NCBI GenBank assembly: GCA_963834855.1
Contig: CAWIDH010000021.1
Location: 1-64,000, forward strand
Direction: 5' to 3'
Origin: DATJKD01 sp963834855
GTDB taxonomy: Bacteria > Pseudomonadota > Gammaproteobacteria > Steroidobacterales > Steroidobacteraceae
DNA length: 64,000 nt
Position numbers and translations under genes: made by a program. The stretch's first letter is position 1. The number at the start of each line of letters is the position of its first letter. The notes beneath the pieces are model-generated. The model did not search any database. It saw only the letters and a program-made list of their open reading frames with translations, and had not been told where the DNA came from. Shown here one piece after another: positions 1 to 12,327 of the stretch.

Positions 1-3000
1 GCGAGGCGCAGCGCAGGAGCCCCAAGCGACACTCGCTGCTGCAACCGCAGCATTCGCCTTGTCGCTCTTGTCCGGGTACGCATACGCCGACAACGTCGTC
101 GGCGCGTGGCTGTCGCCGGCGACGGACAACTGGCCGCTGATCGCGATTCACGCGGCGCTGACGCCGGACGGCCGCGTGCTCACCTACGGCACGGACGGCG
201 ACGGCACGCAGACCGGCTTCTTCAACTACGACATCTGGGATCCGACGCCGGCCTCTCACGGCGGGCACATCACGCTCGACAACATGACGCAGACGGACAT
301 CTTCTGCAGCTCGCAGATCATCCTGCCGCAGAGCGGCAGCATCTTCATCGCCGGCGGCGACAACTGGACGGGCACGGCACGACCAACACCGGCAACAACA
401 ACACCAACGTCTTCGACTACACGAACGACTACGCTACCCGCGGCAGCAACATGAACCGCGCGCGCTGGTACTCGTCGTCCACCGCGCTGGTCAACGGCGA
501 GATCTACATCCAGGGCGGCAACGGCGGCGGCGACCGGCCCGAGGTGCGGCACTCGACGGCACCTTCCGCCTGCTGTCGACGCCGACACGTCGGCGCTACG
601 CCGCCACGTTCCCGCGCAATTTCCTGGCGCCGGACGGGCGGGTGTTCGGCTTCGACACCAACGGCAGCGATGTACTACGTCAATCCGGCGGGCACCGGGC
701 AGATCGCGACGGCCGGGCAGTTCTCCTCGCCGTACGCCGGCTGGACCTCGAGCGCGGCGATGTTCCGGCCCGGCAAGATCCTGCAGATCGGCGGCAACTC
801 GAACGGCGCGGTGGTCATCGACATCACCGGCGCCGCAGCCGGTCGTCACGGCGACGCAGTCGATGTCGTCGCAGCGGCAATGGGTGACCGCGACGGTGCT
901 CGCCGACGGCCGCGTGCTCGCCACGGGCGGCAGCGCGGTCGACAACCAGCTGACCGACGTCAACAACTCCGCCGAGATCTGGAATCCCGACGACCGGACA
1001 GTGGACGGTCGGCCCCAGCGGTCTGCGCGCCCGGCTGTACCACTCCGGCGCGCTGCTGCTGCCGGATGCCAGCGTGCTCGTGGCCGGCGGCGGCGCGCCG
1101 GGCCCGCTGCAGAACCTGCACGCCGAGATCTACTACCCGTCGTATCTCTACAACGCGTCGGGCGGCTTTCGCGACGCGCCCGACCATCGTCACGGCGCCG
1201 GACTCGCTCGAGATCGGCCAGGATTTCACGATCGGCGTCGGCAGCGCCGACATCCAGCGGGTGACGCTGGTCAAGACCGGCTCGGTCACGCACAGCGTCA
1301 ACATGGACCAGCGCTTCCTCGAGCTGCCGTTCACGGCCTCGAGCGGGACGCTGTTCGTCGAGATGACCGACAACGTCACCGTCGCGCCGCCCGGCTACTA
1401 CCTGATGTTCGTGATCAACCAGAACGGCGTGCCGTCGCTCGGCAAGATCGTGCGCATGAACATCCCCGCCAACCCGGTCATCGAGCTCGACTACACGCCG
1501 ATCATCGGCGGCGCCGGCGGCACGCCCTTCCAGCTGTCCTGCAACGCCAACGAGACGCTGGTCGGCGTGCTACGGCAACTCCGCCGGCACCCACGTCAAC
1601 CGCGTCGGGCTGCAGTGCGTGCACGTCGACCAGGCCGGGCACTGGATCGGCGACCCGGTCAATCGCGGCGCGACCGGGCCGCGCGACCGGCACGGCGTTC
1701 ACGAAGACCTGCCCGCGCGACTACGCCGTGAGCGGATTCCGCGGCCGCGCGTCGCACATTCGTCGATCAGCTCGACGTCGAGTGCAAGGCGCTGACCACT
1801 GCCGGCAAGGTGTCCGGGCCGGCCAGTTTCTCGGCGCCGGTCGGCGGCACGGGCGGCACGGTCCAGGGCCCGTTCAGCTGCACGACGGGCAATCCGGTGT
1901 ATGCGCTGACCGGGCGCTCGGGCAGCCTGATCGACGCCTTCGGCATGCAGTGCCGCCAGGCGCCGATGACGCCGATCGACTCAACTCGCCGCCGAGCGTG
2001 ACCAACCCGGGCAACCAGGTCGGCAACGTCGGCGCGCGGTCAACCTGCAGATCGTCGCATCCGATCCCGACCGGCGACCCGCTGACCTTCTCGCGATCGG
2101 CTTGCCGGCCGGTCTCGGCATCTCCGACCGACCGGCGTCATCAGCGGCACGCCGACCACGGCCGGAACCTATCCGGTCGCGATCACGGTGTCGACGGCAC
2201 GCGATCCGACGCACGCGGCTTCACCTGGACGATCGACCGATCTCGAATCCGCTGGTCCTCGACCCGATGCCGCAGCAGCCGCCGCGCAGTCGGCACGCCG
2301 GTCACCTACACGGCCACCGCGCAGCAACGGCATCAACCCGCAGTACAAGTGGTACTTCGACGACGGCACGCGAGACCGGATGGTCGTCGTCGCCTACCGT
2401 CACCCACACGTTCACGCGGCCGACGATCTTCTGGGTGACGCGTCACGGCCAAGGACGATCGCGGCGTCGAGCAGACGCAGACGTTCTCGCAACTCGTCCA
2501 CCTGCCGCTGACGCGCGCGCCGCCCGGCTATCTCGGGCAGATGCACGTCGGCGGCGGCCGGCTGTGGGTGGTCAACCAGGACAACGACTCCGTCAGCGCG
2601 TTCAACACCGCCAACAACCAGAAGCTCGCCGAGATCGCGGTCGGAGTCGGCGCCGCGCGCGCTGGCGATCGCGCCCGAACGGCGAGGTGTGGGTCACCAA
2701 CCGGCAGCAGCGCGAACATCAGCGTCATCAATCCGGCGACGCTTCAGCGTCGCGCGGACGATCGCGCTGCCGTGCGGATCGCAGCCGTTCGGCCTCGTGT
2801 TCGCGCCGGATGGCAGCGCGGCGTTCGTCGCGCTCGAGGCCGCCGGTCGCGTCCTGCAAGCTCGATCCGGCCACCGGGAGCGGAGATCGGCGGCGCTCTG
2901 CGTGGGCGCCGACGCCGCGGCACCTGTCGGTGACGGCGGATGGCACGCGGCTGTATGTCTCGCGTTTCATCACGCCGCGCCTGCCGGGCGAGGACACCGC

Positions 3001-6000
3001 CAACGTCGTGACGCAGACCGGTCGCAGTTCCACGGCGGCGAGGTGCTGGTGCTCGATCCCGCGACGCTGGCTACGACCAGCGTCGTCGTGCTGCGTCACA
3101 GCGACGATCCGGACTTCGAGAACCAGGGCAGCGGCATTCCGAACTACCTCGGGCCGGTCGCTGATATCACCGGACGGCGTCGTCGGCCTGGGTGCCGTCC
3201 AAGAAGGACAACGTCAAGCGGGGCACGCTGCGCAGCGGCGGCAACCTCAATTTCCAGAACACGGTCCGGGCGATCAGCTCGCGCATCGATCTTGCGACCA
3301 ACACCGAGAGCTTCGGCGCCCGGATCGACCACGACAACGCAAGCCTGGCGAGCGCAGCGGCCTTCGACCGCTATGGCGTCTTCATGTTCGTGGCGCTCGA
3401 GACCAGCCGCGAGGTAGCGGTCGTCGATGCGCACAACCACGCCGAGTTCTTCCGCATCAACGTCGGGCGTGCGCCGCAGGGCGCTGGCGGTCTCGGCGGA
3501 CGGCTATCGGCTGTACGTCAGCAACTTCATGGACCGCACGGTCGGCGTCTACGACCTGACGCGCTGGTCGACGAGGGTCAGTGGAACGCGCCGCTGCTCG
3601 CGACCCTGCAGTCCGGTCGCGACCGAGAAACTCAGTCGCGACCGTGCTGCACGGGCAAGCAGTTCTTCTACGACGCGCGCGACACGCGGCTCGCCCGCGA
3701 GGGGTACATGAGCTGCGCGAGCTGCCACAACGACGGCGGCAGCGACGGGCGCGTCTGGGACCTGACGGGCATGGGCGAGGGGCTGCGCAACACGGTGTCG
3801 CTGCGCGGCAAGGGCGGCATGGCGCACGGATTCCTGCACTGGAGCGCGAACTTCGACGAGGTGCAGGACTTCGAAGGCCAGATCCGCGCGCTCGCCGGCG
3901 GCACGGGACTGATGACCGACGCGGCCTTCAACCAGGGCACGCGCAGCCAGCCGCTGGGCGACCCGAAGGCCGGCCTGAGCGCCGACCTGGATGCGCTGGC
4001 GGCGTACGTGGCCTCGCTGAATGCGTTCGCGACCAGCCCGCATCGCAATGCCGACGGCAGCTTGACGGCGGATGGCGTGGCGGGCAAGGCGATCTTCCAG
4101 AATCTCGGGTGCGCGCAGTGCCACGGCGGCAGCAACTTCACCGAGCAGCGGCGCGGCGACGCTGCGGGACATCGGCACGATCAGGCAGCCCGGCAGCGGC
4201 AACCGTCTCGGCGGGCCGCTGACGGGCATCGACACGCCGACGCTGCGCGACGTCTGGGCGACGGCGCCCTATCTGCACGACGGCTCGGCGGCGACGCTGG
4301 AAGAGGCAGTCGAGAGACACGAGGGCTTGACGATCAGCGCGCCTGATCTGGGCAAGCTGGCCGCCTATCTCAAGCAGATCGACGGTAGCGAGCCCGCGCC
4401 CCCGCCTGTCTCCGACACCACGGACCCGGTGGTGACGATCACCGGGCCGACGAGCAACCCGACGCACAGCACGACGGCGACGCCGCTGTCGCTCAGCGGC
4501 ACGGCCTCGGACAACGTGGCGGTGACGCAGGTCACCTGGAGCAACGATCGGGGCGGCAGTGGCACGGCGACGGGCACGACGAGCTGGTCGGTGAGCGGGA
4601 TCGTGCTGCAGAGCGGTCAGAACGTGCTGACGGTGACGGCGCGCGATGCGGCGGGCAACACCAGCACCGACACGTTGACGGTGACGTACACGCCGGCGGC
4701 GGATGGGACGGCGCCGGTGGTGACGATCACCGGGCCGACGAGCAACCCGACTCACAGCACGACGGCGACGCCGCTGGCGCTCGGCGGCACGGCCTCGGAC
4801 AACGTGGCGGTGACGCAGGTCACCTGGAGCAACGATCGGGGCGGCAGTGGCACGGCGACGGGCACGACGAGCTGGTCGGTGAGCGGGATCGTGCTGCTGA
4901 GCGGTCAGAACGTGCTGACGGTGACGGCGCGCGATGCGGCGGGCAACACCAGCACCGACACGTTGACGGTGACCTACACCCCGCGCGGACACCACGCCGC
5001 CGGTGGTGACGATCACCGGGCCGACGAGCAACGGCGACGCACAGCACGACGGCGACGCCGCTGGCGTTGAGCGGCACGGCCTCGGACAACGTGGCGGTGA
5101 CGCAGGTCACCTGGAGCAACGATCGGGGCGGCAGTGGCACGGCGACGGGCACGACGAGCTGGTCGGTGAGCGGGATCGTGCTGCTGAGCGGTCAGAACGT
5201 GCTGACGGTGACGGCGCGCGATGCGGCGGGCAACACCAGCACCGATACGTTGACGGTGACCTACACGCCGCCGGCGCCCGGCGCAGGCCTGGTGGCGGCC
5301 TACGCGTTCAATGAGGGCGCTCGGGGTGATCGGGGCGGATGCCTCGGGCAATGCCAACACCGGAACGCTGACCAACGGGCCGCTGTGGACGAGCGGCAAG
5401 AACGGCGGTGCGCTGCAGTTCGACGGGGTCAACGACCTGGTGCGGGTGAACGATGCGGACGTGCTTGATCTGTCGATGGCGGCCACCTTTGAGGCGTGGG
5501 TCTATCCGACGGTGGCGCTGTCGGGGTGGCGGACGATCCTGCAGAAGGAGGTCGATGCCTACATCTTCGCGGCGTCAGCGGCGGGAGCACGCCGGCGAGC
5601 GGCGGGACGTTCAACGGCGTGTGCTGCACCAACGTGTCGGCGCCGGCGGCGTTGCCGGTCAACACCTGGACGCATCGTGGCGGCGAGCTATGACGGGGCG
5701 CAGATCCGCCTGTACGTCAACGGTGTCCAGGTGGCCGCCATCGCGGCGAGTGGGACCTACGAGCAGAACGCAAATCCGCTGTGGATCGGCGGCAATGCGC
5801 TGTATGGCGAGCACTTCACAGGGCAAGCTCGACGACCTGCGCATCTACAACCGGGCGCTCACGCTGCGGAGATCCAGACCGACATGAATACCCCGGTCGG
5901 CGGCACGCCGCCGCCGGACACCACGCTGCCCACGGTGACGATCACCACGCCGACGAGCGCGGCGACGCATACCGCGAGCGCGACGCCGCTGACGCCTGGG

Positions 6001-8489
6001 CGGCACGGCCTCGGACAACGTGGCGGTGACGCAGGTCACCTGGAGCAACGATCGGGGCGGCAGTGGCACGGCGACGGGCACGACGAGCTGGTCGGTGAGC
6101 GGGATCGTGCTGCGAGCGGGCAGAACGTGCTGACGGTGACGGCGCGCGATGCGGCCGGCAACACCAGCACCGACACGTTGACGGTGACCTACACCCCGCC
6201 GGACACCACGCTGCCCACGGTGACGATCACCACGCCGACGAGCGCGGCGACGCACAGCGCGAGCGCGACGCCGCTGAGCCTGGGGGCACGGCCTCGGACA
6301 ACGTGGCGGTGACGCAGGTCACCTGGAGCAACGATCGGGGCGGCAGTGGCACGGCGACGGGCACGACGAGCTGGTCGGTGAGCGGGATCGTGCTGCAGAG
6401 CGGGCAGAACGTGCTGACGGTGACGGCGCGCGATGCGGCGGGCAACACCAGCACGGACACGTTGACGGTGACCTACACCCCGCCGGACACCACGCTGCCC
6501 ACGGTGACGATCACCACGCCGACGAGCGCGGCGACGCACAGCGCGAGCGCGACGCCGCTGAGCCTGGGCGGCACGGCCTCGGACAACGTGGCGGTGACGC
6601 AGGTCACCTGGAGCAACGATCGGGGCGGCAGTGGCACGGCGACGGGCACGACGAGCTGGTCGGTGAGCGGGATCGTGCTGCAGAGCGGGCAGAACGTGCT
6701 GACGGTGACGGCGCGCGATGCGGCCGGCAACACCAGCACGGATACGTTGACGGTGACCTACACCCCGCCGGACACCACGCTGCCCACGGTGACGATCACC
6801 ACGCCGACGAGCGCGGCGACGCATACCGCGACGCGCGACGCCGCTGAGCCTGGGGGGCACGGCCTCGGACAACGTGGCGGTGACGCAGGTCACCTGGAGC
6901 AACGATCGGGGCGGCAGTGGCACGGCGACGGGCACGACGAGCTGGTCGGTGAGCGGGATCGTGCTGCTGAGCGGGCAGAACGTGCTGACGGTGACGGCGC
7001 GCGATGCGGCGGGCAACACCAGCACGGATACGTTGACGGTGACCTACACCCCGGCGGACACCACGCTGCCCACGGTGACGATCACCACGCCGACGAGCGC
7101 GGCGACGCATACCGCGACGCGCGACGCCGCTGAGCCTGGGGGGCACGGCCTCGGACAACGTGGCGGTGACGCAGGTCACCTGGAGCAACGATCGGGGCGG
7201 CAGTGGCACGGCGACGGGCACGACGAGCTGGTCGGTGAGCGGGATCGTGCTGCAGAGCGGGCAGAACGTGCTGACGGTGACGGCGCGCGATGCGGCCGGC
7301 AACACCAGCACGGATACGTTGACGGTGACCTACACCCCGGCGGACACCACGCTGCCCACGGTGACGATCACCACGCCGACGAGCGAGGCGACGCACACCG
7401 CGAGCGCGACGCCGCTGGCGCTGGGCGGCACGGCCTCGGACAACGTGGCGGTGACGCAGGTCACCTGGAGCAACGATCGGGGCGGCAGTGGCACGGCGAC
7501 GGGCACGACGAGCTGGTCGGTGAGCGGGATCGTGCTGCAGAGCGGGCAGAACGTGCTGACGGTGACGGCGCGCGATGCGGCGGGCAACACCAGCACGGAT
7601 ACGTTGACGGTGACCTACACCCCGGCGGACACCACGCTGCCCACGGTGACGATCACCACGCCGACGAGCGCGGCGACGCATACCGCGAGCGCGACGCCGC
7701 TGACGCCTGGGCGGCACGGCCTCGGACAACGTGGCGGTGACGCAGGTCACCTGGAGCAACGATCGGGGCGGCAGTGGCACGGCGACGGGCACGACGAGCT
7801 GGTCGGTGAGCGGGATCGTGCTGCTGAGCGGGCAGAACGTGCTGACGGTGACGGCGCGCGATGCGGCGGGCAACACCAGCACGGATACGCTGACGGTGAC
7901 CTACACCCCGCCGGACACCACGCTGCCCACGGTGACGATCACCACGCCGACGAGCGCGGCGACGCATACCGCGAGCGCGACGCCGCTGGCCCTGGGGGGC
8001 ACGGCCTCGGACAACGTGGCGGTGACGCAGGTCACCTGGAGCAACGATCGGGGCGGCAGTGGCACGGCGACGGGCACGACGAGCTGGTCGGTGAGCGGGA
8101 TCGTGCTGCTGAGCGGGCAGAACGTGCTGACGGTGACGGCGCGCGATGCGGCGGGCAACACCAGCACGGATACGCTGACGGTGACCTACACCCCGGCGGA
8201 CACCACGCTGCCCACGGTGACGATCACCACGCCGACGAGCGCGGCGACGCATACCGCCCCGAGCGCGACGCCGCTCGCCCTGGGGGGCACGGCCTCGGAC
8301 AACGTGGCGGTGACGCAGGTCACCTGGAGCAACGATCGGGGCGGCAGTGGCACGGCGACGGGCACGACGAGCTGGTCGGTGAGCGGGATCGTGCTGCAGA
8401 GCGGGCAGAACGTGCTGACGGTGACGGCGCGCGATGCGGCGGGCAACACCAGCACGGATACGTTGACGGTGAAAGGAACGCGTCGATGA
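1..8489 (+). CDS. Giant secreted multidomain copper-radical-oxidase / di-haem peroxidase-like protein (5' partial, many frameshifts)
   Basis: The frame is open to base 2 and starts with a signal-peptide-like stretch ending AYA before DNVVG, so the true start lies upstream. Restored across about two dozen single-base indels it encodes about 2,800 residues. Domains in order: galactose-oxidase-like kelch propeller plus Early-set domain (90-1480) keeping the expected copper-site residues, Cys in TDIFC (305-307), Tyr in RWYSSS (469-471), Tyr-His in RLYHSG (1038-1043) and His in THSVNMDQ (1291-1293); jacalin-like lectin (1490-1975); cadherin-like Ig (1985-2240); PKD (2260-2510); YVTN-type propeller (2520-3580); di-haem cytochrome c peroxidase-like module (3640-4390) with CASCH (3714-3728) and CAQCH (4110-4124); three Ig repeats; LamG domain (5280-5890); nine more Ig repeats. 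No stop is needed between domains once frames are joined, but two or more genes remain possible. It ends with KGTRR after a truncated repeat. Substrate is unknown. Confidence 0.72.
4415..5275 (+). repeat. Three tandem Ig-like repeats, subfamily A (about 288 bp unit)
   Basis: Three copies of a 95-96 residue bacterial Ig-like unit. The shared core ACGGCCTCGGACAACGTGG starts at 4501, 4789 and 5076. Copies are nearly identical in DNA. Subfamily A has TITGPTSNPTHSTTATP at the unit start and the codons CGGTCAG in the SGQNVL segment, unlike the nine later copies. The 287-bp spacing before the third copy marks an indel. Confidence 0.9.
5915..8480 (+). repeat. Nine tandem Ig-like repeats, subfamily B (285-288 bp unit)
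   Basis: Nine copies; the shared core begins at 6005, 6288, 6573, 6859, 7145, 7430, 7716, 8001 and 8289. Each unit starts TITTPTSAATHTASATP and ends with an LTVTYTP linker. Copies alternate between VLQSG and VLLSG and between GACACG and GATACG. Apparent frameshifts cluster at one place in the unit (around CCGCTGAGCCTGGGCGG), as expected if reads from different copies were merged during consensus calling. The last copy ends abruptly as LTVKGTRR and stop. Confidence 0.92.
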
Positions 8490-9655
8490 GCCGTGGCGGA
8501 ACGAGGCCTACCGCCTGCGCCTGGTGCGGGCGCTGTGCGCCGAGGTCCAGAGGCTGACGAGGACCACCGCCATAGCGACATGAGCCCTGGGGATTGGCGT
8601 CAGGGGAAGGCGGTGATACGCCTCCACCGTCCGTTGCAGGCCCTCGACGAGGGGCGTACGCGCGCACCATCCGACTCTGAAATCCGTAGTGCAGGTGCGG
8701 CGGACGAGGGGGCCGCCGGTCGATCAGGTAGCGTGCTAAATAGTGGCTCGATCTCGGATTCACCTGGCGAACAAGTTGCCCACCGACATTCCCGGATCGA
8801 CGTGAGACGACCGGTCCAATGTCGAGTGTTTGCCGGGCTGGAGTGCGGAGGCAGCGCAACGAATGCCTCGACGACGTCCTCGACCTGGTCCGGTCGAGCT
8901 CGCGTCGACCGCTCGAGAGCGTCGGAGCAACGCCGTCGACGAGCGCAGAATCGTTGAAGGATGCTCACTTGGCTATTCTGACTGGTCCGTAGCTCATGAA
9001 CTGCGGAGAATCACGACCGGCGTATTGAAAATTTCAACGCACGTCCGGGCATAGCTGAGCGCGCTGAGCATCATTGCGGGCCCCAACGGGACGCTGCCGG
9101 CCTCCGGCGTCACTGGCGCCTTATCCGTGCCAAGGAGCCGATCGAGTACGAGGCGACGGCACCCTCGTCGAGTCGACACCGCCCAACAGATTCACCGTCG
9201 TCGTCAGAAGACTGTGATAAGTCGGCAGCAGCAGGTCGAGGTACGGCCAGCCCGTGACGGCGCCGGATAAGTTGTAGTCAGTCGCCGCGAGGTCGACCGC
9301 TCCCATAAGGCGCTCCAGCTCCGCGACGCTTTAAGGCCAGGTCGGACTTGGCCACCAAGCGCGTCGGAGCCTGGCGTATCTCGAGAAGGATCTGGAACGG
9401 TGAGACGCCGGTGAACCTCGGCACCAGGAGGGACGATGGGGGCTGCCGCATGAGACCTGGCGACTGCCCAGGAAACCACCGCTCTTGTCGACCAGGACAT
9501 CGCTGTCCAGCAAGGTCCGCGTGGTGGGGTCGAGCAGGCAATTCCAGGACGCGGTCGTTCCGCGATTCCGCCGGCGATTGAGTATCGCAACCTCAAAAAG
9601 CTGAGAGCCATCGCCGCAGCGTCCTGCCCAACGTCAGTATAAGGCATTGAAGAAC
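8490..9655. other. Gene-poor stretch with degraded, unassigned coding remnants
   Basis: No intact gene. On the minus strand at about 8690-8970 a reading with PANTRHWTGR faintly recalls the helix-turn-helix region of IS630-type transposases, but frames break and no DDE residues can be followed. Another minus-strand coding-like stretch runs about 9000-9600, with segments such as LLDSDVLVDKSGGF, PFQILLEIRQAPTRLVAKSD and GWPYLDLLLPTYHSL in shifting frames; I do not recognise the family. On the plus strand a short tail (WRNEAYRLRLVRALCAEVQRL) follows the giant gene. The stretch looks like a rearrangement scar between two gene blocks. Confidence 0.3.
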
Positions 9656-9661
9656 TTCAAG

Positions 9662-9832
9662 TCTAGGCGGGCGCCGCCACGGTGGCGCTCCACAGGCAGG
9701 AGGCGAGAACCTACCATCCTGAGAAACTACTGCAGCCAGAGGACGTGGCGACGATGGTACTGGCGACGCTCGCACTTCCGGCGACAGCGGAAGTTACGGG
9801 CATTTCCATTCGTCCAATGATCAAGAGTGCAG
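9662..9832 (+). pseudogene. C-terminal fragment of a short-chain dehydrogenase/reductase
   Basis: About 50 residues in one frame read YHPEKLLQPEDVATMVLATL and, a little later, AEVTGISIRPM. This is the usual C-terminal helix and tail of classical SDR oxidoreductases (PEDVA, then ITDISIRPM-like ending). The Rossmann GxxxGxG motif and catalytic YxxxK are absent upstream, where the sequence becomes unrecognisable. The remaining 5' part has been lost or replaced, which marks a breakpoint near 9660. Nothing suggests that it is expressed. Confidence 0.55.
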
Positions 9833-9894
9833 ATTCATTGTGCGGAAGTTCAGCGCGTCACCCAGAAGGATCGAGGTCGCGCTTGATTTGCCGG

Positions 9895-11238
9895 TCAGGG
9901 CAGGACGGCGAGCTGCGGTATCGGGACGGACAAACCTGCCGCCCCAATCAGTATGTAACCCAACGACGCAGTAATTTCGTCCTTCAGATTCCATGGCAGC
10001 ACGAAGACGAAATCCGGTCGTGCTTCCTTGATTGCATCGGGCGCCAGAATCGGAATGTGGGTTCCCGGCGTGTACTTGCCCTGCTTGAGCGGGTTTCGGT
10101 CCACCGTAAAGTCGAGGAAATCCGTGCGAATGCCGCAGTAGTTGAGCAGCGTGTTGCCCTTGCCGGGAGCACCGTAGCCGACGATGCGCTTTCCCTGTCG
10201 TTTCGCATCGATAAGAAAATCGAGTATGGCGCGCTTCGTCTCCTTGACGCGTTCTTCGAACGTGCCGTAGGTGTCCAGGTCGGCCAGGCCGTAAGCGAAT
10301 TCCGCCTGGCACAACCGGGCGACCGAAGGCGAGGGGGGGTGAAACCTCGTCGTCGGCGTGACAGGCGTAGATACGAAGCGAGCCGCCGTGGGTCGAGAGC
10401 TCCTCGACGTCGAACAGCCGTAGTCCGTGCTGCCGGAAGATCTTCTCGACGACGAAAAGCGCAAGATAGCTGAAATGCTCGTGATATATCGTGTCGAACT
10501 GGTTCTGCTGCATGAGTCGCATCAGGTGCGGAAATTCCATCGTGATGACCCCACCCGGCTTCAGCAGAATCTTCATTCCGGCAACGAAATCATTGATGTC
10601 CGGGACATGGGCCAGGACATTGTTGCCAAGTAGCAGGTCGGGCTGACCGATGCTCGCTCGAGCTTTCGGCGCTGGCCTTGCCCAAAGAACTCGACGGTCG
10701 TGCGGATGCCCTTCTGTTGCGGCTATGTCAGCGACGTTGGCGGCCGGCTCGATGCCAAGGACCGGGATCCCGGCTGCCACGAAATGCTGGAGCAGGTAAC
10801 CGTCATTGCTGGCGATCTCTGTCACCAGGCTCTTCGGCGTCAGAGCGAACCTTCGCTGCATTGCGATCGCGTAGCGCCGCGCATGCTCGACCCAACTGTC
10901 CGAGTAGGACGAAAGGTAGGCGTAGTCCGTGAAGATCTCGCCGGGGCCACGAATTGCTCGAGCTGGACGAGGTAGCAGTGGTCGCAGACGTACGCATGCA
11001 GCGGATAGAACGGCTCCATGCTGTTCAGTTGGTCGGTCGAGATGTGCGTCTGGCAAAGAGGCGACATGCCAAGATTGACGAAGGTCGTCGAGAGCGCGCT
11101 GCTGCAGAAGCGACATCTCGGGCTGTGCGCTCTGACCTCCGTCTCGGCGGATCTGCTGCCAGGCCTGCTGATGTCATTGCTTGACATAAAATTCGACGGT
11201 CCTTCGACGACTTGAACGCGAGATTCATTATCGATCAC
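9895..11238 (-). CDS. Sugar C-methyltransferase-like protein (three-domain SAM methyltransferase)
   Basis: Restored product about 430 residues, the normal size of the NDP-hexose C-methyltransferase family. The N-terminal zinc-binding domain has CRFC and, about 40 residues on, CDHCYLVQLEQF; the central SAM-binding domain has LVTEIASNDGYLL; the C-terminal domain carries GYGAPGKGNTLLNYCGI, typical of this family. The motif IYHEHFSY, with its HEH, is also characteristic. Start can be 11238 (MIDNE) or 11187 (MSSND). At least four indels break the frame. It diverges from the epimerase at 11294 and likely acts on a nucleotide-activated sugar made by that cluster; the exact substrate is not visible. 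Confidence 0.82.
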
Positions 11239-11293
11239 GCAGGGCGACGGCTACAATGCAACGGGAAGGCCTGCCAAGACCGCTAATCAATCA

Positions 11294-12326
11294 ATGAAAG
11301 TCTTTGTCACCGGCGTGAATGGTTATATTGGTGCCGTACTTGCCCCGTACTTGATGCAGCGGGGCGTAGCGGTGCTGGGTCTCGACACCGGATACTACCG
11401 GGATGGCTGGCTATATAGCGACAACCGCCACCTGGCGCACACGCCCGAGACGCTGAACAAGGACCTGCGCGACGTCACGGAGCGCGACCTGGCGGGCTGC
11501 GATGCCGTGGCGCATCTCGCTGAGTTGTCCAACGATCCGCTGGGTCAGAACAATCCGGAGGTCACCCACCAGATCAATCACAAGGGGTCGGTGGCGCTCG
11601 CCGAGGTCGCCCGGACGCTCGGCATCCGGCGCTTCGTGTACACGTCGTCCTGCAGCGTATACGGCGCTGGCACGGGCGAATTCCTGGACGAGACGTCCCC
11701 CACCAATCCGCAAACCGCATATGCCGAGTGCAAGGTCCTGGTCGAACGGGATGTCGGCAGGATGACCGGGCCGAACTTCTGCCCGGTGTTTCTCCGCAAT
11801 GCGACGGCGTATGGACCATCGCCGCGAATGCGCTTCGACATCGTGCTCAATGATCTGTCCGCACTGGCGTGGACGACCAAACGGATTGCCATGGTCAGCG
11901 ACGGTAGTCCCTGGCGGCCGCTCGTGCACGTGGAGGACATCTGCGAGGCTATCTATCGGTCGCTGACGCGCACCGCAGGATGCCGTTCAAGGCAAGATCT
12001 TCAATGTTGGTCAGAACATCGAGAACTACCGAGTTCGCGAGATCGCCGAGATCGTGGCGGAGGAGTTCCCGGGGTGCGAGGTGACCGTCGGTCCGAGCAG
12101 CGGTGACAACCGCAGCTATCGCGTCAACTTCGACCGGATACACCGGGAATTGCCAGGCTTCACCTGCCGTTTCACTGCCCGTGACGGGGCACGGCAACTG
12201 CGCGAGGTCTTCGAACGCATCCAGTTGTCGTCCGAGACGTACCAGTTCCGCGCCTTCACGCGGTTGAAGCAGCTGAAATACCTGCAACAGACGCGCCAGA
12301 TCGACGGCGAGTTCTACTGGTGCTGA
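11294..12326 (+). CDS. NAD-dependent nucleotide-sugar epimerase/dehydratase
   Basis: Extended short-chain dehydrogenase of about 343 residues. The N-terminal Rossmann motif is TGVNGYIG; the catalytic pair lies in YTSSCSVYG and YAECK, the YxxxK motif. FLRNATAYGPSPRMR matches the substrate loop of sugar-nucleotide epimerases. One indel near 11975 separates the halves; the C-terminal half resumes at GKIFNVGQNIENYRV and ends EFYWC. It begins a plus-strand run (RmlC-like, aminopeptidase-like, nucleotidyltransferase, deacetylase) with only one base between it and the next start codon. It probably reduces or epimerises the sugar modified by the adjacent C-methyltransferase. Confidence 0.85.
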
Positions 12327-12327
12327 C

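Noticed and set aside
4415..8480. CRISPR-like array
   Set aside because: Units are 285-288 bp and encode a continuous Ig domain; there are no short repeats with unique spacers.
4138..8581. Long open frames on the minus strand opposite the Ig repeats
   Set aside because: They repeat with the same period as the plus-strand repeats, are full of Arg/Ala and have no family features: antisense shadows of GC-rich DNA.
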